The notes beneath the pieces are model-generated. The model was not told the DNA's origin. It did not search any database and saw nothing but the letters and a program-made list of their open reading frames with translations. Position numbers and translations under genes: made by a program. This document shows, in pieces, positions 42,252 through 51,321 of a stretch of 64,000 nt of DNA. Where the stretch lies: positions 682,001 to 746,000 of the forward strand of contig NZ_JAMSCK010000002.1 in assembly GCF_023805255.1 (NCBI RefSeq). Reading direction: 5' to 3'. Source of the stretch: Gramella jeungdoensis (GTDB lineage Bacteria; Bacteroidota; Bacteroidia; Flavobacteriales; Flavobacteriaceae). Within the stretch, counting starts at the first letter, position 1. The number at the start of each line of letters is the position of its first letter.

Positions 42252-43100
42252 ATGAAGGAGTATGAGCAAAATCAGCAGAAGAATAAGGAGCATTACGAAA
42301 AGGTATATGCAAATTATAATTTGAATAATATTCTTTACTGGTTAAACAATCTTGAGGGTTATCTCGACTTCGTAACCAATTATGAAACCAGCTGGTCTGC
42401 TCTCTATCAAAATGATTTTAGAAACAGAATAAAGGGGAAAAAGGTGCTGGAAATGGGCTGTGGAGATTGCAATAACGCTGCAATTATGGCTGCTCTTGGA
42501 GCACGAGTCTATGCGAATGATATTGCCAGTACAAGCGGAAAAATTGTAGAACAACTTAATGGATCCTTCGATTTTTCACATCCAATCGTCTTTGTGGAAG
42601 GCGATTTTTTGAATAACGATTTGGCTTCAGGTTCTTTCGATTTTGTAATAGGAAAAGCTTTTTTACATCATCTTAGCCTCCCGGTAGAACGGGAGTTCCT
42701 TAAAGAAACAGCTAGACTGTTAAAAACTGATGGAGAGGCCCGTTTTTTTGAACCTGCGGTAAATTCAAAATTGCTCGATGAGTTAAGATGGTATATCCCT
42801 ATTGGAAACCGACCTTCAAAATTCAGGGGAGAAGCCTTTAGAAAATGGAAGGAAGAGGATCCTCATCCCGATAGGTCATTCAGTTCAGCCCATTTTAAGA
42901 AAGCCGTAAATGAATTCTTTGAAGAATGTCTAATAAAACCTGTAGGGACATTGGATAGATTTAGAAATCTGATAAAAAACAGGAAGTGGAACGGGAGGTA
43001 TGCAAAGTGGGCACTTAAAAACGAGCAAAAACTTCCACTTTTTTTAAATAGTAAATTTGCGCGGAGCCAATTGATAGTAGGTAAGTTACCATTAAAATAA
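42252..43100 (+). CDS. Class I SAM-dependent methyltransferase
   Basis: A 282-residue protein with a Methyltransferase_11-type domain: KVLEMGCGDCNNAAIMAALG (motif I, about residues 65-84), VYANDIAS (acidic residue after strand 2), FDFVIGKAFLHHLSLP (motif II) and LKTDGEARFFEPA. The C-terminal 100 residues are less typical. It follows the pyruvyltransferase gene by 12 bp. It may methylate a sugar of the repeat or cap the chain end. Confidence 0.88.
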   Translation: MKEYEQNQQKNKEHYEKVYANYNLNNILYWLNNLEGYLDFVTNYETSWSALYQNDFRNRIKGKKVLEMGCGDCNNAAIMAALGARVYANDIASTSGKIVEQLNGSFDFSHPIVFVEGDFLNNDLASGSFDFVIGKAFLHHLSLPVEREFLKETARLLKTDGEARFFEPAVNSKLLDELRWYIPIGNRPSKFRGEAFRKWKEEDPHPDRSFSSAHFKKAVNEFFEECLIKPVGTLDRFRNLIKNRKWNGRYAKWALKNEQKLPLFLNSKFARSQLIVGKLPLK

Positions 43101-43113
43101 AAAAATGATAACT

Positions 43114-44007
43114 TCAAATCCCTTTAGCTAATAGTTTGTTTATTCGATTTTTAAGTCCGTTGGTTTTGTTTTTTAAAAACTTTCGAAAAAGATAAGTATC
43201 TCCTTTTAAGGCCATCTTGATATATTTTAAAGGAATTGCTTTTTTTCTATGGTCAAAAACTTTCCATCTCTCGGGAAAGTAGTCTCTATCATCAAATTGA
43301 ACATATTTCGTATTTCTATGATTCTTTACGGGTCTTACTATAACAGAATGCTCTTTTTCTCCAAGCCAGGCCTGCCACCAGGAAAATGTAGAATTGCTAA
43401 TGATAAAATGATCACAATGTGAGCTAATGATAAGTTGTTCAAACGGCCCATGGTTTTTCAGAAAATATGCATTTGGGAGATGTCCAAAATGAAATTTACA
43501 ATAATCTATCTCGTCACTAGTGAAGATTAGTTGAAAATCCCTCCAGTCTGGAAAGAATTTTAAGAGCGCTAGAAAATAGTATTTATAGGAAAGTTGAAAA
43601 TATAAAGGGTGATTTACGAAATCCCCTCTTCGCACGCTGATTAAAATTGTTTTTTTCTCAAATAATGTTTTGAAGCTATTTAAAAGTTCATTTTCTATTT
43701 TCGGATGAAAGGCAAGCAGGTTCCGAACTCCTTTATCAAAATACTTCTCTGTTTGTAACCATGCATTTAAATCATAATTACCAGTTTTAAGATTCCATTT
43801 ATGATAATAAAAATGTTCTTCAAAAACTTCGTTGTAAGCTAGGGATGGGTTTATTTCAGGTAATTGATTTTTGAGAAAGCCGGAATATTCCCAATCAGGA
43901 AAGCCGTATTTTTGTTTGTTCTCCGCAGCGATTCCTGCGGTAGAAGCTATTTGAAACAACTGGTTTCCCAGATTTCCTTTTTTTCCTAGTTTGGAAAAGA
44001 TAATCAT
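43114..44007 (-). CDS. Fucosyltransferase, GT11 family (first copy)
   Basis: Alpha-1,2-fucosyltransferase-like protein of 297 residues using GDP-fucose. LGKKGNLGNQLFQIASTAGI at the N-terminus is the GT11 donor-side motif, and ISNSTFSWWQAWLGEKEH is the family's late motif. The conserved HxRRGD motif reads SVRRGDFVN, so the first His is replaced by Ser. It runs against the direction of the surrounding genes, and its end lies 13 bp after the methyltransferase end. Confidence 0.88.
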   Translation of the reverse strand: MIIFSKLGKKGNLGNQLFQIASTAGIAAENKQKYGFPDWEYSGFLKNQLPEINPSLAYNEVFEEHFYYHKWNLKTGNYDLNAWLQTEKYFDKGVRNLLAFHPKIENELLNSFKTLFEKKTILISVRRGDFVNHPLYFQLSYKYYFLALLKFFPDWRDFQLIFTSDEIDYCKFHFGHLPNAYFLKNHGPFEQLIISSHCDHFIISNSTFSWWQAWLGEKEHSVIVRPVKNHRNTKYVQFDDRDYFPERWKVFDHRKKAIPLKYIKMALKGDTYLFRKFLKNKTNGLKNRINKLLAKGI

Positions 44008-44174
44008 GTTAGCAATAGCTTTTTATTTTTTAAAAAGTAGGTTAAAGTTATAAGGGTGTGCTTTAGTGCAATTTAAAATTAATTAGGATATTTGGAAGTG
44101 AAAATATATTAAGTGAAATTTTGCCTATTAAACAGGAATTCAATTTTTTATTTTCTGACCTATTAAATAAACCT

Positions 44175-45149
44175 ATGATAAGTAATTCGGAACCTTTAGT
44201 AAGTATAATTGTTCCAAATTATAATCATTCACCTTACCTCAATGAAAGATTAAATAGCGTCTTTAATCAAACGCTTCAGGACTTTGAAGTTATATTGTTG
44301 GATGACGCCTCCGATGATGGTAGTTCGGAAATTCTTAAATTATATTCATCAAATCCTAAGGTAAGTTATTGTCTAATAAATAAGGAAAACAGTGGCTATC
44401 CATTTAAGCAATGGAATAAAGGTTTGAATTTGACAAAGGGAAAATATATTTGGATTGCGGAAAGTGACGATTATGCGGACCTTGATTTTCTGGAAAAAAT
44501 GGTGGGGTTTCATTCTAAATATAAGGATCTGGCTCTAGTCTTTTGTCAATCTCACCGGATAGATTCTACTGGGAGGATAAATGGCAGTTGGATTAAACAT
44601 ACTTCAGATTTTCAGAGTAAGATTTTTATGGAAGATTTTATTATGGATGGAAACTTATTCATTGAAAATTATCTTATCCATAAAAATGTAATTCCTAATG
44701 TTAGTGGAGTGATTTTTAAAAGAGATAGTTTGCAAAAAATACTCCCTCTAGAAATTAAGCCCTATTTTCGTTTGATCGGAGACTGGTATTACTATATTCA
44801 ATTGCTCTGCAATTCCAAAGTGGGTTTTTTTTCGGAGCCTATAAATTATTTTAGAGAGCATTCTTTAAGTGTGATCGCAAGAGCTGGTCGGGAGAACCAT
44901 AGATATAGAATTGTGAAAATGGAATTCTTGGGAAGAAAGAAAATGATGAAGTATATTTCAGAATGCCGACCTTGGAATTTAAAGAGCATCAAAAAAGCAT
45001 GGCGAATAAGAACTGAAAAGTTAAATTATGAGTTGATCATATATCGATTAAAAAAAGGTGATATACTAAACTTTATGATACAATTTATTTTCAATCCAAA
45101 ATTTGCAAAACACTTAATAACTAATCTTAAAAACGGTTTGATTAAATAG
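44175..45149 (+). CDS. Glycosyltransferase family 2
   Basis: GT-A transferase of about 324 residues. VSIIVPNYNHSPYLNERLNS, VILLDDASDDGSSEIL and the metal-binding ESDDYADLDFLEK are clear; GDWYYYIQLLCNSKVGF and YFREHSLS follow in the usual order. I chose the ATG at 44175; an in-frame TTG at 44121 would add 18 residues that precede the normal family start. The donor and linkage are unknown. A gap of 174 bp follows. Confidence 0.9.
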   Translation: MISNSEPLVSIIVPNYNHSPYLNERLNSVFNQTLQDFEVILLDDASDDGSSEILKLYSSNPKVSYCLINKENSGYPFKQWNKGLNLTKGKYIWIAESDDYADLDFLEKMVGFHSKYKDLALVFCQSHRIDSTGRINGSWIKHTSDFQSKIFMEDFIMDGNLFIENYLIHKNVIPNVSGVIFKRDSLQKILPLEIKPYFRLIGDWYYYIQLLCNSKVGFFSEPINYFREHSLSVIARAGRENHRYRIVKMEFLGRKKMMKYISECRPWNLKSIKKAWRIRTEKLNYELIIYRLKKGDILNFMIQFIFNPKFAKHLITNLKNGLIK

Positions 45150-45332
45150 TTTGATGATGGAGGTGGTGCAGTTAGTTTCGTCCAATGATTAGAATTGGGA
45201 GAGATATTGGTAGGTTCGGGAAAGTGAAAAAAGTTATGAAAATAGTAATAATTAGAACTATTTAAATACATTGAGAAAATGAATTATAATATCGTATAAT
45301 AAAAATTACATATTATATAATATTTGGAATAT

Positions 45333-46127
45333 ATGCATAACTCTAATAATATCTCATCTGTAAAAAATCAGGAATCATTGAAACAAATTTTTGAGTTACA
45401 TGAAGGTAGATGTATAGATAAGTGGGAACATTATTTTGAAATTTATGATTTCTGGTTTCAAAAATACCGCGGCAAAGAGGTGCATATTCTCGAAATTGGT
45501 GTGTTTCAGGGAGGATCTTTACAAATGTGGAAGAAATACTTTGGAGAGAATGCCAGAATTTATGGAATAGATATTAATCCTGATTGTAAGCAATTCGAGG
45601 AAGAAAATATTAAGATCTTTATTGGTTCCCAGGAGGACAGAAATTTCCTAAATGATTTAAAACAGAAACTTCCGAAGGTAGATATTTTAATAGACGATGG
45701 AGGACATACCATGAATCAACAAATAATTTCTTTTCAGGAACTTTTTGATCATGTGAAATCTGATGGAATTTATTTGTGTGAGGATCTACATACCTCTTAC
45801 TGGCCTAATTATGGCGGTGGTTATAGAGAGAGTAAAACTTTTATCGAATATAGCAAAAACTTAATTGATCATATAAACGCATGGAATTCCAGAGAAGATA
45901 ACTTCAGGCCGACTGAGGTTACGAAATCTACATATGGCTTGCATTATTATCCAAGTATGCTCATAATTGAAAAAAGACTTATGCAAAAACCAATGTCAGT
46001 CACCAATGGTTCATATGTTTTAAAAATTAAGGACTTTCCTTATCCAGATTTTAAACTTTCTCTTATTAAAAGAATTATCAACCGTATAAAGCGATCTTTT
46101 AGAAAACCAAATTACAAATTAAAATGA
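45333..46127 (+). CDS. Class I SAM-dependent methyltransferase (macrocin/CmcI-like)
   Basis: A protein of about 264 residues. HILEIGVFQGGSLQMWKKYF (motif I), IYGIDINPDCKQFEEENIKI and VDILIDDGGHTMNQQIISFQ match the group of methyltransferases related to MycE/CmcI that often sit in polysaccharide loci. The ATG at 45333 is used; an in-frame TTG lies at 45324. Its end overlaps the wzt start by 4 bp (ATGA), so methylation and export may be coupled, for example by capping the chain end read by Wzt. Confidence 0.85.
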   Translation: MHNSNNISSVKNQESLKQIFELHEGRCIDKWEHYFEIYDFWFQKYRGKEVHILEIGVFQGGSLQMWKKYFGENARIYGIDINPDCKQFEEENIKIFIGSQEDRNFLNDLKQKLPKVDILIDDGGHTMNQQIISFQELFDHVKSDGIYLCEDLHTSYWPNYGGGYRESKTFIEYSKNLIDHINAWNSREDNFRPTEVTKSTYGLHYYPSMLIIEKRLMQKPMSVTNGSYVLKIKDFPYPDFKLSLIKRIINRIKRSFRKPNYKLK

Positions 46128-47395
46128 GCATTATTTTAACAGCGGATAATATCTCAAAGCAATATCGTCTTGGGGAGGTAGGGGTCGGTACTATAGGTGA
46201 CGATCTAAAACGCTGGTGGTATAATATAAGAGGAAAGGAAGATCCGTTTCTAAAGGTAGGTGCCATGAACGATCGTCGAGCTATGGCCGATCAAGACTAT
46301 GTATGGGCTTTAAAGGATATAAGTTTTGAGGTAAAACAAGGTGAAGTTTTGGGAATTATAGGAAAGAATGGAGCCGGTAAATCTACCCTTTTAAAGCTTT
46401 TATCCCGGGTTACTTCACCTACTACTGGTGTTATCCGTACAAAAGGGCGTATTGCTTCATTACTGGAGATCGGGACGGGTTTTCATCCTGAGTTAACAGG
46501 GAGGGAGAACATTTTTATGAATGGAGCTGTTCTTGGAATGACCCGCGATGAGATAAAATCTAAACTTGACGAGATCATAGCCTTCTCCGGCTGTGAAAAA
46601 TATATAGACACCCCGGTAAAGAGATATAGTAGTGGTATGACTGTAAGGCTGGGCTTTGGCGTTGCTGCTCATCTGGAACCCGAAATCCTGGTTATAGATG
46701 AGGTTCTTGCAGTTGGCGATGCCGAATTTCAGAAAAAAGCAATAGGTAAAATGCAGGATCTTTCTACAGGAGAAGGCAGAACTGTTCTTTTTGTAAGTCA
46801 TAATATGGGAAGTATCCAGCAATTGTGTTCAAGAACCCTGGTGTTAGAGAATGGAAAACTTTCATTTACTGGAGATGCTAAAGACGGTATTGATTTCTAT
46901 TTAAATTCAGGTATTCAAAGATCCAGGGAGTTATTATCAACCAGAGAGGACCGCCATGGCAGTGGGGAGTTTAGGTTTTCAACTATTAATGTGTCCATCC
47001 CGGAAGGTGGGGTAATGAGTACCCTCCTTTCAGGAGAGACATATAATTTTGAGATCACTTACAAGGTTAATGTTGACCTTTATTCGGTCCAGATCAGACT
47101 TATGTTTATGGATAACAGGGGCATCGTAAGGTTTCTTTGTAACAATGAATTCTCATCTAAGGCACAAAATCTTATGAAAACAGAAAGAGGTACAATTGTT
47201 TGTACAGTCCCAAAATTTCCTCTGCCTAATGGAAGATACTCTATTCGGCTAACTTGTTTTTCCTCTGGTCACATAATCGATGATATTGAAAATGCCTTTG
47301 AATTTGAAGTAGCAGGAGGGAATTTTTTTGGAACTGGAAAAGAACAGGGATTGAAAGAGGGCGTTTTGGTTCCAAATTCCTTTACTTTTTCCTAA
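46124..47395 (+). CDS. wzt: Polysaccharide ABC exporter ATPase with C-terminal domain (Wzt-like)
   Basis: ATPase partner of Wzm, 423 residues. Walker A GKNGAGKST is at 80-88, the signature is YSSGMTVRLGFGVA, and Walker B is ILVIDEVLAVGD. The remaining 150 residues form a beta-rich Wzt_C-like domain (YNFEITYKVNVDLYSVQIRL, FPLPNGRYSIRLTCFSSGH). In O8/O9a-type systems that domain binds the modified non-reducing end of the chain. Here it makes a capped, ABC-exported polysaccharide plausible. An insertion of about 30 residues lies before the first strand of the ABC core, typical for Wzt. Confidence 0.95.
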   Translation: MSIILTADNISKQYRLGEVGVGTIGDDLKRWWYNIRGKEDPFLKVGAMNDRRAMADQDYVWALKDISFEVKQGEVLGIIGKNGAGKSTLLKLLSRVTSPTTGVIRTKGRIASLLEIGTGFHPELTGRENIFMNGAVLGMTRDEIKSKLDEIIAFSGCEKYIDTPVKRYSSGMTVRLGFGVAAHLEPEILVIDEVLAVGDAEFQKKAIGKMQDLSTGEGRTVLFVSHNMGSIQQLCSRTLVLENGKLSFTGDAKDGIDFYLNSGIQRSRELLSTREDRHGSGEFRFSTINVSIPEGGVMSTLLSGETYNFEITYKVNVDLYSVQIRLMFMDNRGIVRFLCNNEFSSKAQNLMKTERGTIVCTVPKFPLPNGRYSIRLTCFSSGHIIDDIENAFEFEVAGGNFFGTGKEQGLKEGVLVPNSFTFS

Positions 47396-47411
47396 CATAA
47401 ATTTCAAAATT

Positions 47412-48356
47412 TTGAAAGAGGAAAATCTAATATTCATAATATCTCTTCCCCGGAGCGGTTCGACATTCTTGCAGGCTTTACTTTCCAATAACCGCGATAC
47501 AAATACCTGTAGCGAATCTTGGATACTACTTAATTATGCTAATCAAATTAAACCGTCTTTAATTCATTCAACTTTTGATAATAATTTGGCGAAAGACGCT
47601 TTTGAGGAATATTTGAACAAGCACAATGATTTTAATTTTCTCGAACATCAGAAAAAATTTCTCCTTGACCTATATCAGCCATTGGGGAAAGGTTATAGAT
47701 ATGTTATTGATAAGACGCCAAGATACTGGGAAATTCTTCCTGAAATTAGGGAGCTTTTTCCCAAAAGTAAAATTATTGTAATAAAGCGAAACCCAATTGA
47801 AGTAGCTCGTTCTATTTTTAAGACCTGGAACGTGGAACAAATGCAGGCTCTCACGGCCTATAAAAGAGACTTACTTTTTGGACCGGGACGTATAACTGAA
47901 TTTGAGAAAAATAATAAGGATAATTCTAGGAATTACTTTCTCCGGTATGAGGATCTTTTAAATAATACTGAATCTGTAGTCCGAAATTTGTATTACTGGA
48001 TGGATGTCACATTTACAAGTGATATCTTGAAGATAAATAATAATGTAAAGTACAAGGGGAAATTTGGGGATCCTTACCTGAATTCTAATAAGGATTATCA
48101 GAAGATTAAGGCTGAATCCAGGATTCTGGAATTGTCAAAGCTCCAAATGGAATTTCTCGATGGATATGCCAATTTTTTAGGACCTGAATTCTTAATGGAA
48201 TATGGAGAATATAAATATGATATGGGAACAGCAAAAAAAACTTTGGCGTTTTCTCATTTTATTCATCTTAATAATAATCAATTTGAAAATTATAACTTTA
48301 AGGAAAGAATGAAGGCTGTTATAAAGGAGAAAATTTTTAGGTTATTGAATAAATAA
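47412..48356 (+). CDS. Sulfotransferase family protein
   Basis: PAPS-dependent sulfotransferase of 314 residues. The 5'-phosphosulfate loop PRSGST is at residues 13-18 and the 3'-phosphate motif lies in [20 protein letters not shown] (about 118-137). [20 protein letters not shown] is the usual late segment. It starts with TTG at 47412, 17 bp after wzt, and gmd begins 2 bp after it. The neighbours suggest that it sulfates the fucose-containing polymer; acceptor specificity is inferred only. Confidence 0.85.
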   Translation: MKEENLIFIISLPRSGSTFLQALLSNNRDTNTCSESWILLNYANQIKPSLIHSTFDNNLAKDAFEEYLNKHNDFNFLEHQKKFLLDLYQPLGKGYRYVIDKTPRYWEILPEIRELFPKSKIIVIKRNPIEVARSIFKTWNVEQMQALTAYKRDLLFGPGRITEFEKNNKDNSRNYFLRYEDLLNNTESVVRNLYYWMDVTFTSDILKINNNVKYKGKFGDPYLNSNKDYQKIKAESRILELSKLQMEFLDGYANFLGPEFLMEYGEYKYDMGTAKKTLAFSHFIHLNNNQFENYNFKERMKAVIKEKIFRLLNK

Positions 48357-48357
48357 T

Positions 48358-49470
48358 ATGAAAAAAGCACTGATTACTGGAGTTACGGGTCAGGATGGAG
48401 CTTATTTAGCCGAATTTCTCCTGGAAAAGGGATATGAAGTCCATGGCATAAAAAGACGGTCCTCTTTATTCAATACCAACAGGATAGACCATTTATACCA
48501 GGATCCTCATGAAAAGGATCTACGGTTCAGGTTGCATTACGGGGATTTGAGCGATTCCATGAACCTTACCAGGATCATCCAGGAGGTGCAACCCGATGAG
48601 ATCTATAATCTTGGAGCCATGTCCCATGTTAAGGTAAGCTTTGAAACTCCAGAATATACTGGAAATGTAGATGGTCTCGGAACCCTTAGGTTACTGGAGG
48701 CAGTACGTTTACTGGGCTTAAGCAAAAAAACCAAGATATATCAGGCCTCTACGTCAGAACTCTATGGGAAAGTACAGGAAATACCACAAAATGAGAATAC
48801 ACCCTTTTATCCAAGAAGTCCCTACGGAGTTGCCAAACTATATGCATACTGGATCACAGTGAATTACAGGGAAGCATATAATATGTTTGCCTGTAACGGA
48901 ATACTTTTTAACCACGAATCGCCTATTAGGGGCGAGACCTTCGTAACAAGAAAGATTACTCGGGCTGCTGCACGAATAGCCCTGGGAATGCAGGATACTT
49001 TATTTCTTGGGAACCTTGATGCCCGAAGGGACTGGGGACATGCGAAAGATTATGTGCAAGCCATGTGGTTAATGCTACAGCAGGATGAGCCGGATGATTA
49101 TGTGATCGCGACTGGTATAACTACTTCTGTAAGAGAGCTGGTGGTTAAGGCATTTGCAGAACTTGGAGTTGAGCTTGAATTTAAAGGAAAAGGTTTGGAG
49201 GAAACAGGAAAAGTAATATCCTGTTCCAATCCTGAGTTCCAGTTGGAGAAAGGAAAAGAAGTGATCAAAATAGATCCGGATTATCATCGGCCTACTGAAG
49301 TAGATCTGCTTATAGGAGATGCCTCAAAATGCAGAAAAAAACTTAAATGGTCACCCAAGTATTCATTTACGGACCTTATAAAAGAGATGGTGGAAGCCGA
49401 CCTGAAACTTTTTGAGAGGGAGAAGTATTTAAGGGATGGCGGGCACGACACTCTGAATTATAATGAATAA
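48358..49470 (+). CDS. gmd: GDP-mannose 4,6-dehydratase
   Basis: First step from GDP-mannose to GDP-L-fucose; NADP-dependent SDR of 370 residues, the normal length. The cofactor motif is GVTGQDGAY (residues 8-16), the catalytic triad region is [16 protein letters not shown] with the YxxxK in [12 protein letters not shown], and [20 protein letters not shown] is strongly characteristic. fcl follows after 61 bp. A 7-bp repeat array (49476-49511) begins 5 nt after its stop codon. Confidence 0.97.
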   Translation: MKKALITGVTGQDGAYLAEFLLEKGYEVHGIKRRSSLFNTNRIDHLYQDPHEKDLRFRLHYGDLSDSMNLTRIIQEVQPDEIYNLGAMSHVKVSFETPEYTGNVDGLGTLRLLEAVRLLGLSKKTKIYQASTSELYGKVQEIPQNENTPFYPRSPYGVAKLYAYWITVNYREAYNMFACNGILFNHESPIRGETFVTRKITRAAARIALGMQDTLFLGNLDARRDWGHAKDYVQAMWLMLQQDEPDDYVIATGITTSVRELVVKAFAELGVELEFKGKGLEETGKVISCSNPEFQLEKGKEVIKIDPDYHRPTEVDLLIGDASKCRKKLKWSPKYSFTDLIKEMVEADLKLFEREKYLRDGGHDTLNYNE

Positions 49471-49475
49471 GTTTT

Positions 49476-49511
49476 AAGTGAAAAGTGAAAAGTGAAAAAG
49501 TGAAGAGTGAA
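49476..49511. repeat. Heptanucleotide array (AAGTGAA, 5 units, one 1-bp slip)
   Basis: Three perfect AAGTGAA units, one extra A, a fourth unit and a GAGTGAA variant. It lies 5 nt after the gmd stop and before the TTG start of fcl at 49532. Confidence 0.85.
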
Positions 49512-49531
49512 TAGTAATAGATAGTGATATT

Positions 49532-50470
49532 TTGGAAAAAGGATCAAAAATATATGTAGCGGGACATACCGGGATGGTAGGATCGGCGCTGGTCCGAAAA
49601 CTAGAAGGAGAAGGTTTTTCGAATCTTGTATTAAGAACTTCAAAAGAACTCGACCTTACCGATCAGAGGGCAGTTGCAACTTTTTTTGAAAATGAAAAAC
49701 CGGAATACGTATTTCTCGCAGCGGCAAAAGTCGGAGGAATTGTTGCTAATAATACATTCAGAGCGGATTTTTTGTATGAAAACCTGATGATTCAGAATAA
49801 TGTGATTCATCAGAGTTACTTACATGGAGTAAAAAAACTTCTGTTCCTGGCTTCCTCCTGTATCTATCCGAAAATGAGTCCCCAGCCCATAAAAGAAGAA
49901 TATTTGCTTAGTGGAAAACTTGAACCCACGAATGAACCTTATGCTATCGCTAAGATTGCGGGTGTGAAGATGTGTGAGAATTATAATCTGCAATATGGTT
50001 GTAACTTCATATCGGTAATGCCAACAAATCTTTATGGTCCGAATGATAATTACGACCTTAATACCTCGCATGTTCTTCCTGCATTGCTTCGAAAATTTCA
50101 TGAAGTGAAGATTGATCATGAAAGAACCGGTCACAGTAAGCCGGTTGAACTTTGGGGGACAGGGGAACCCAGACGTGAATTTTTACATGTGGATGATCTG
50201 GCAGAAGCTTGTTATCACCTCATGCAAACTTATGATGGAAATATTAGTTTAAATATAGGAACAGGAAACGATCTTTCAATAAAGGAACTTTCCGGGATTA
50301 TAAGAAAGATTGTTGGATTTAAGGGGGAGGTTATTTGGAACAGGGATAAGCCTGATGGAACCCCAAGAAAACTTCTGGATGTTTCTCGTATCAATTCCCT
50401 GGGATGGAGTTATAGTATTGAGTTGGAAGAAGGAATAACCAGGGTTTATAAAGATCATTTCCTAAAATAA
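49532..50470 (+). CDS. fcl: GDP-L-fucose synthase
   Basis: Epimerase/reductase that turns GDP-4-keto-6-deoxymannose into GDP-L-fucose; 312 residues. VAGHTGMVGSALVRKLEGEG is the cofactor-binding start, FLAAAKVGGIVANNTFRADF and LASSCIYPKMSPQPIKEEYL are family signatures, and the YxxxK is in EPYAIAKIAGVKMCENYN. The start is TTG at 49532. With gmd it supplies the donor for the two GT11 genes. Confidence 0.97.
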   Translation: MEKGSKIYVAGHTGMVGSALVRKLEGEGFSNLVLRTSKELDLTDQRAVATFFENEKPEYVFLAAAKVGGIVANNTFRADFLYENLMIQNNVIHQSYLHGVKKLLFLASSCIYPKMSPQPIKEEYLLSGKLEPTNEPYAIAKIAGVKMCENYNLQYGCNFISVMPTNLYGPNDNYDLNTSHVLPALLRKFHEVKIDHERTGHSKPVELWGTGEPRREFLHVDDLAEACYHLMQTYDGNISLNIGTGNDLSIKELSGIIRKIVGFKGEVIWNRDKPDGTPRKLLDVSRINSLGWSYSIELEEGITRVYKDHFLK

Positions 50471-50474
50471 AAAA

Positions 50475-51311
50475 ATGACCACACAGCCCCTTATATCTAT
50501 TATTACTGTTAACCTGAACAATTTGGAAGGTCTGCGAACCACTGTTAATAGTGTTTTGGCCCAGAAGTATAAGAATTTTGAATATTTAGTAATTGATGGA
50601 GCATCAAATGATGGGAGCAGGGAATTCCTTGAAAAGCACAATGAACAAATTGATTATTGGATAAGTGAGGAAGATCTTGGTATTTATAATGCTATGAATA
50701 AGGGGGTTAAAAAAGCCAATGGGGTTTATTTATTATTTTTAAATAGTGGTGACCATTTTTTTGATAACGAGAGCTTAAAAAAAAACTATGGCTATTTAAA
50801 GGTCCAGGATATAATATATTTTAACCTTGTAATGGTAAAGCAAGGTGTGAGTGAAATTGCCATTTATCCCAAAAATCTTCGTTTTTCTCATTTTGTAGAA
50901 GATACTTTGCCTCATCCTGCTACATTTATTAAAAAAACACTTTTTGACAAACTGGGATTTTATGACGAAAGCCTTAAGATAGTATCGGATTGGAAATTTT
51001 TTATTAATAGTATATGTAAGTATAATAGCTCCTATTTAAAAATTGATGAGACTTTGTCAGTCTATTATTTAGATGGTATTAGTTCTAGTGTTAAAAATGA
51101 AAAATTAATTAAAGAAGAAAGACAAAAAGTTTTAAGTGATGATTTTTCTCCATTCATGGAAGATTATCGCGAATTAATGAAGGCAAGAGCTTCTCTGAAT
51201 TCTAGCAGATATAAAATGTGTACTGAACTTCAGAAAAATTTCCTGGCACGTAAGATTAATAATTTTATGCTTCGGATATTAATCGGTAAAAAATCAGGAG
51301 ACTCAAAATGA
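50475..51311 (+). CDS. Glycosyltransferase family 2 (WcaE-like layout)
   Basis: GT-A transferase of 278 residues. SIITVNLNNLEGLRTTVNSV, FEYLVIDGASNDGSREFLEK, and YWISEEDLGIYNAMNKGVKK followed by LLFLNSGDHFFD are the typical motifs of the WcaE/WbbD-like group. It follows fcl after 4 bp. Its sugar specificity cannot be read from the sequence. Confidence 0.9.
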   Translation: MTTQPLISIITVNLNNLEGLRTTVNSVLAQKYKNFEYLVIDGASNDGSREFLEKHNEQIDYWISEEDLGIYNAMNKGVKKANGVYLLFLNSGDHFFDNESLKKNYGYLKVQDIIYFNLVMVKQGVSEIAIYPKNLRFSHFVEDTLPHPATFIKKTLFDKLGFYDESLKIVSDWKFFINSICKYNSSYLKIDETLSVYYLDGISSSVKNEKLIKEERQKVLSDDFSPFMEDYRELMKARASLNSSRYKMCTELQKNFLARKINNFMLRILIGKKSGDSK

Positions 51312-51321
51312 TAAATTCACC

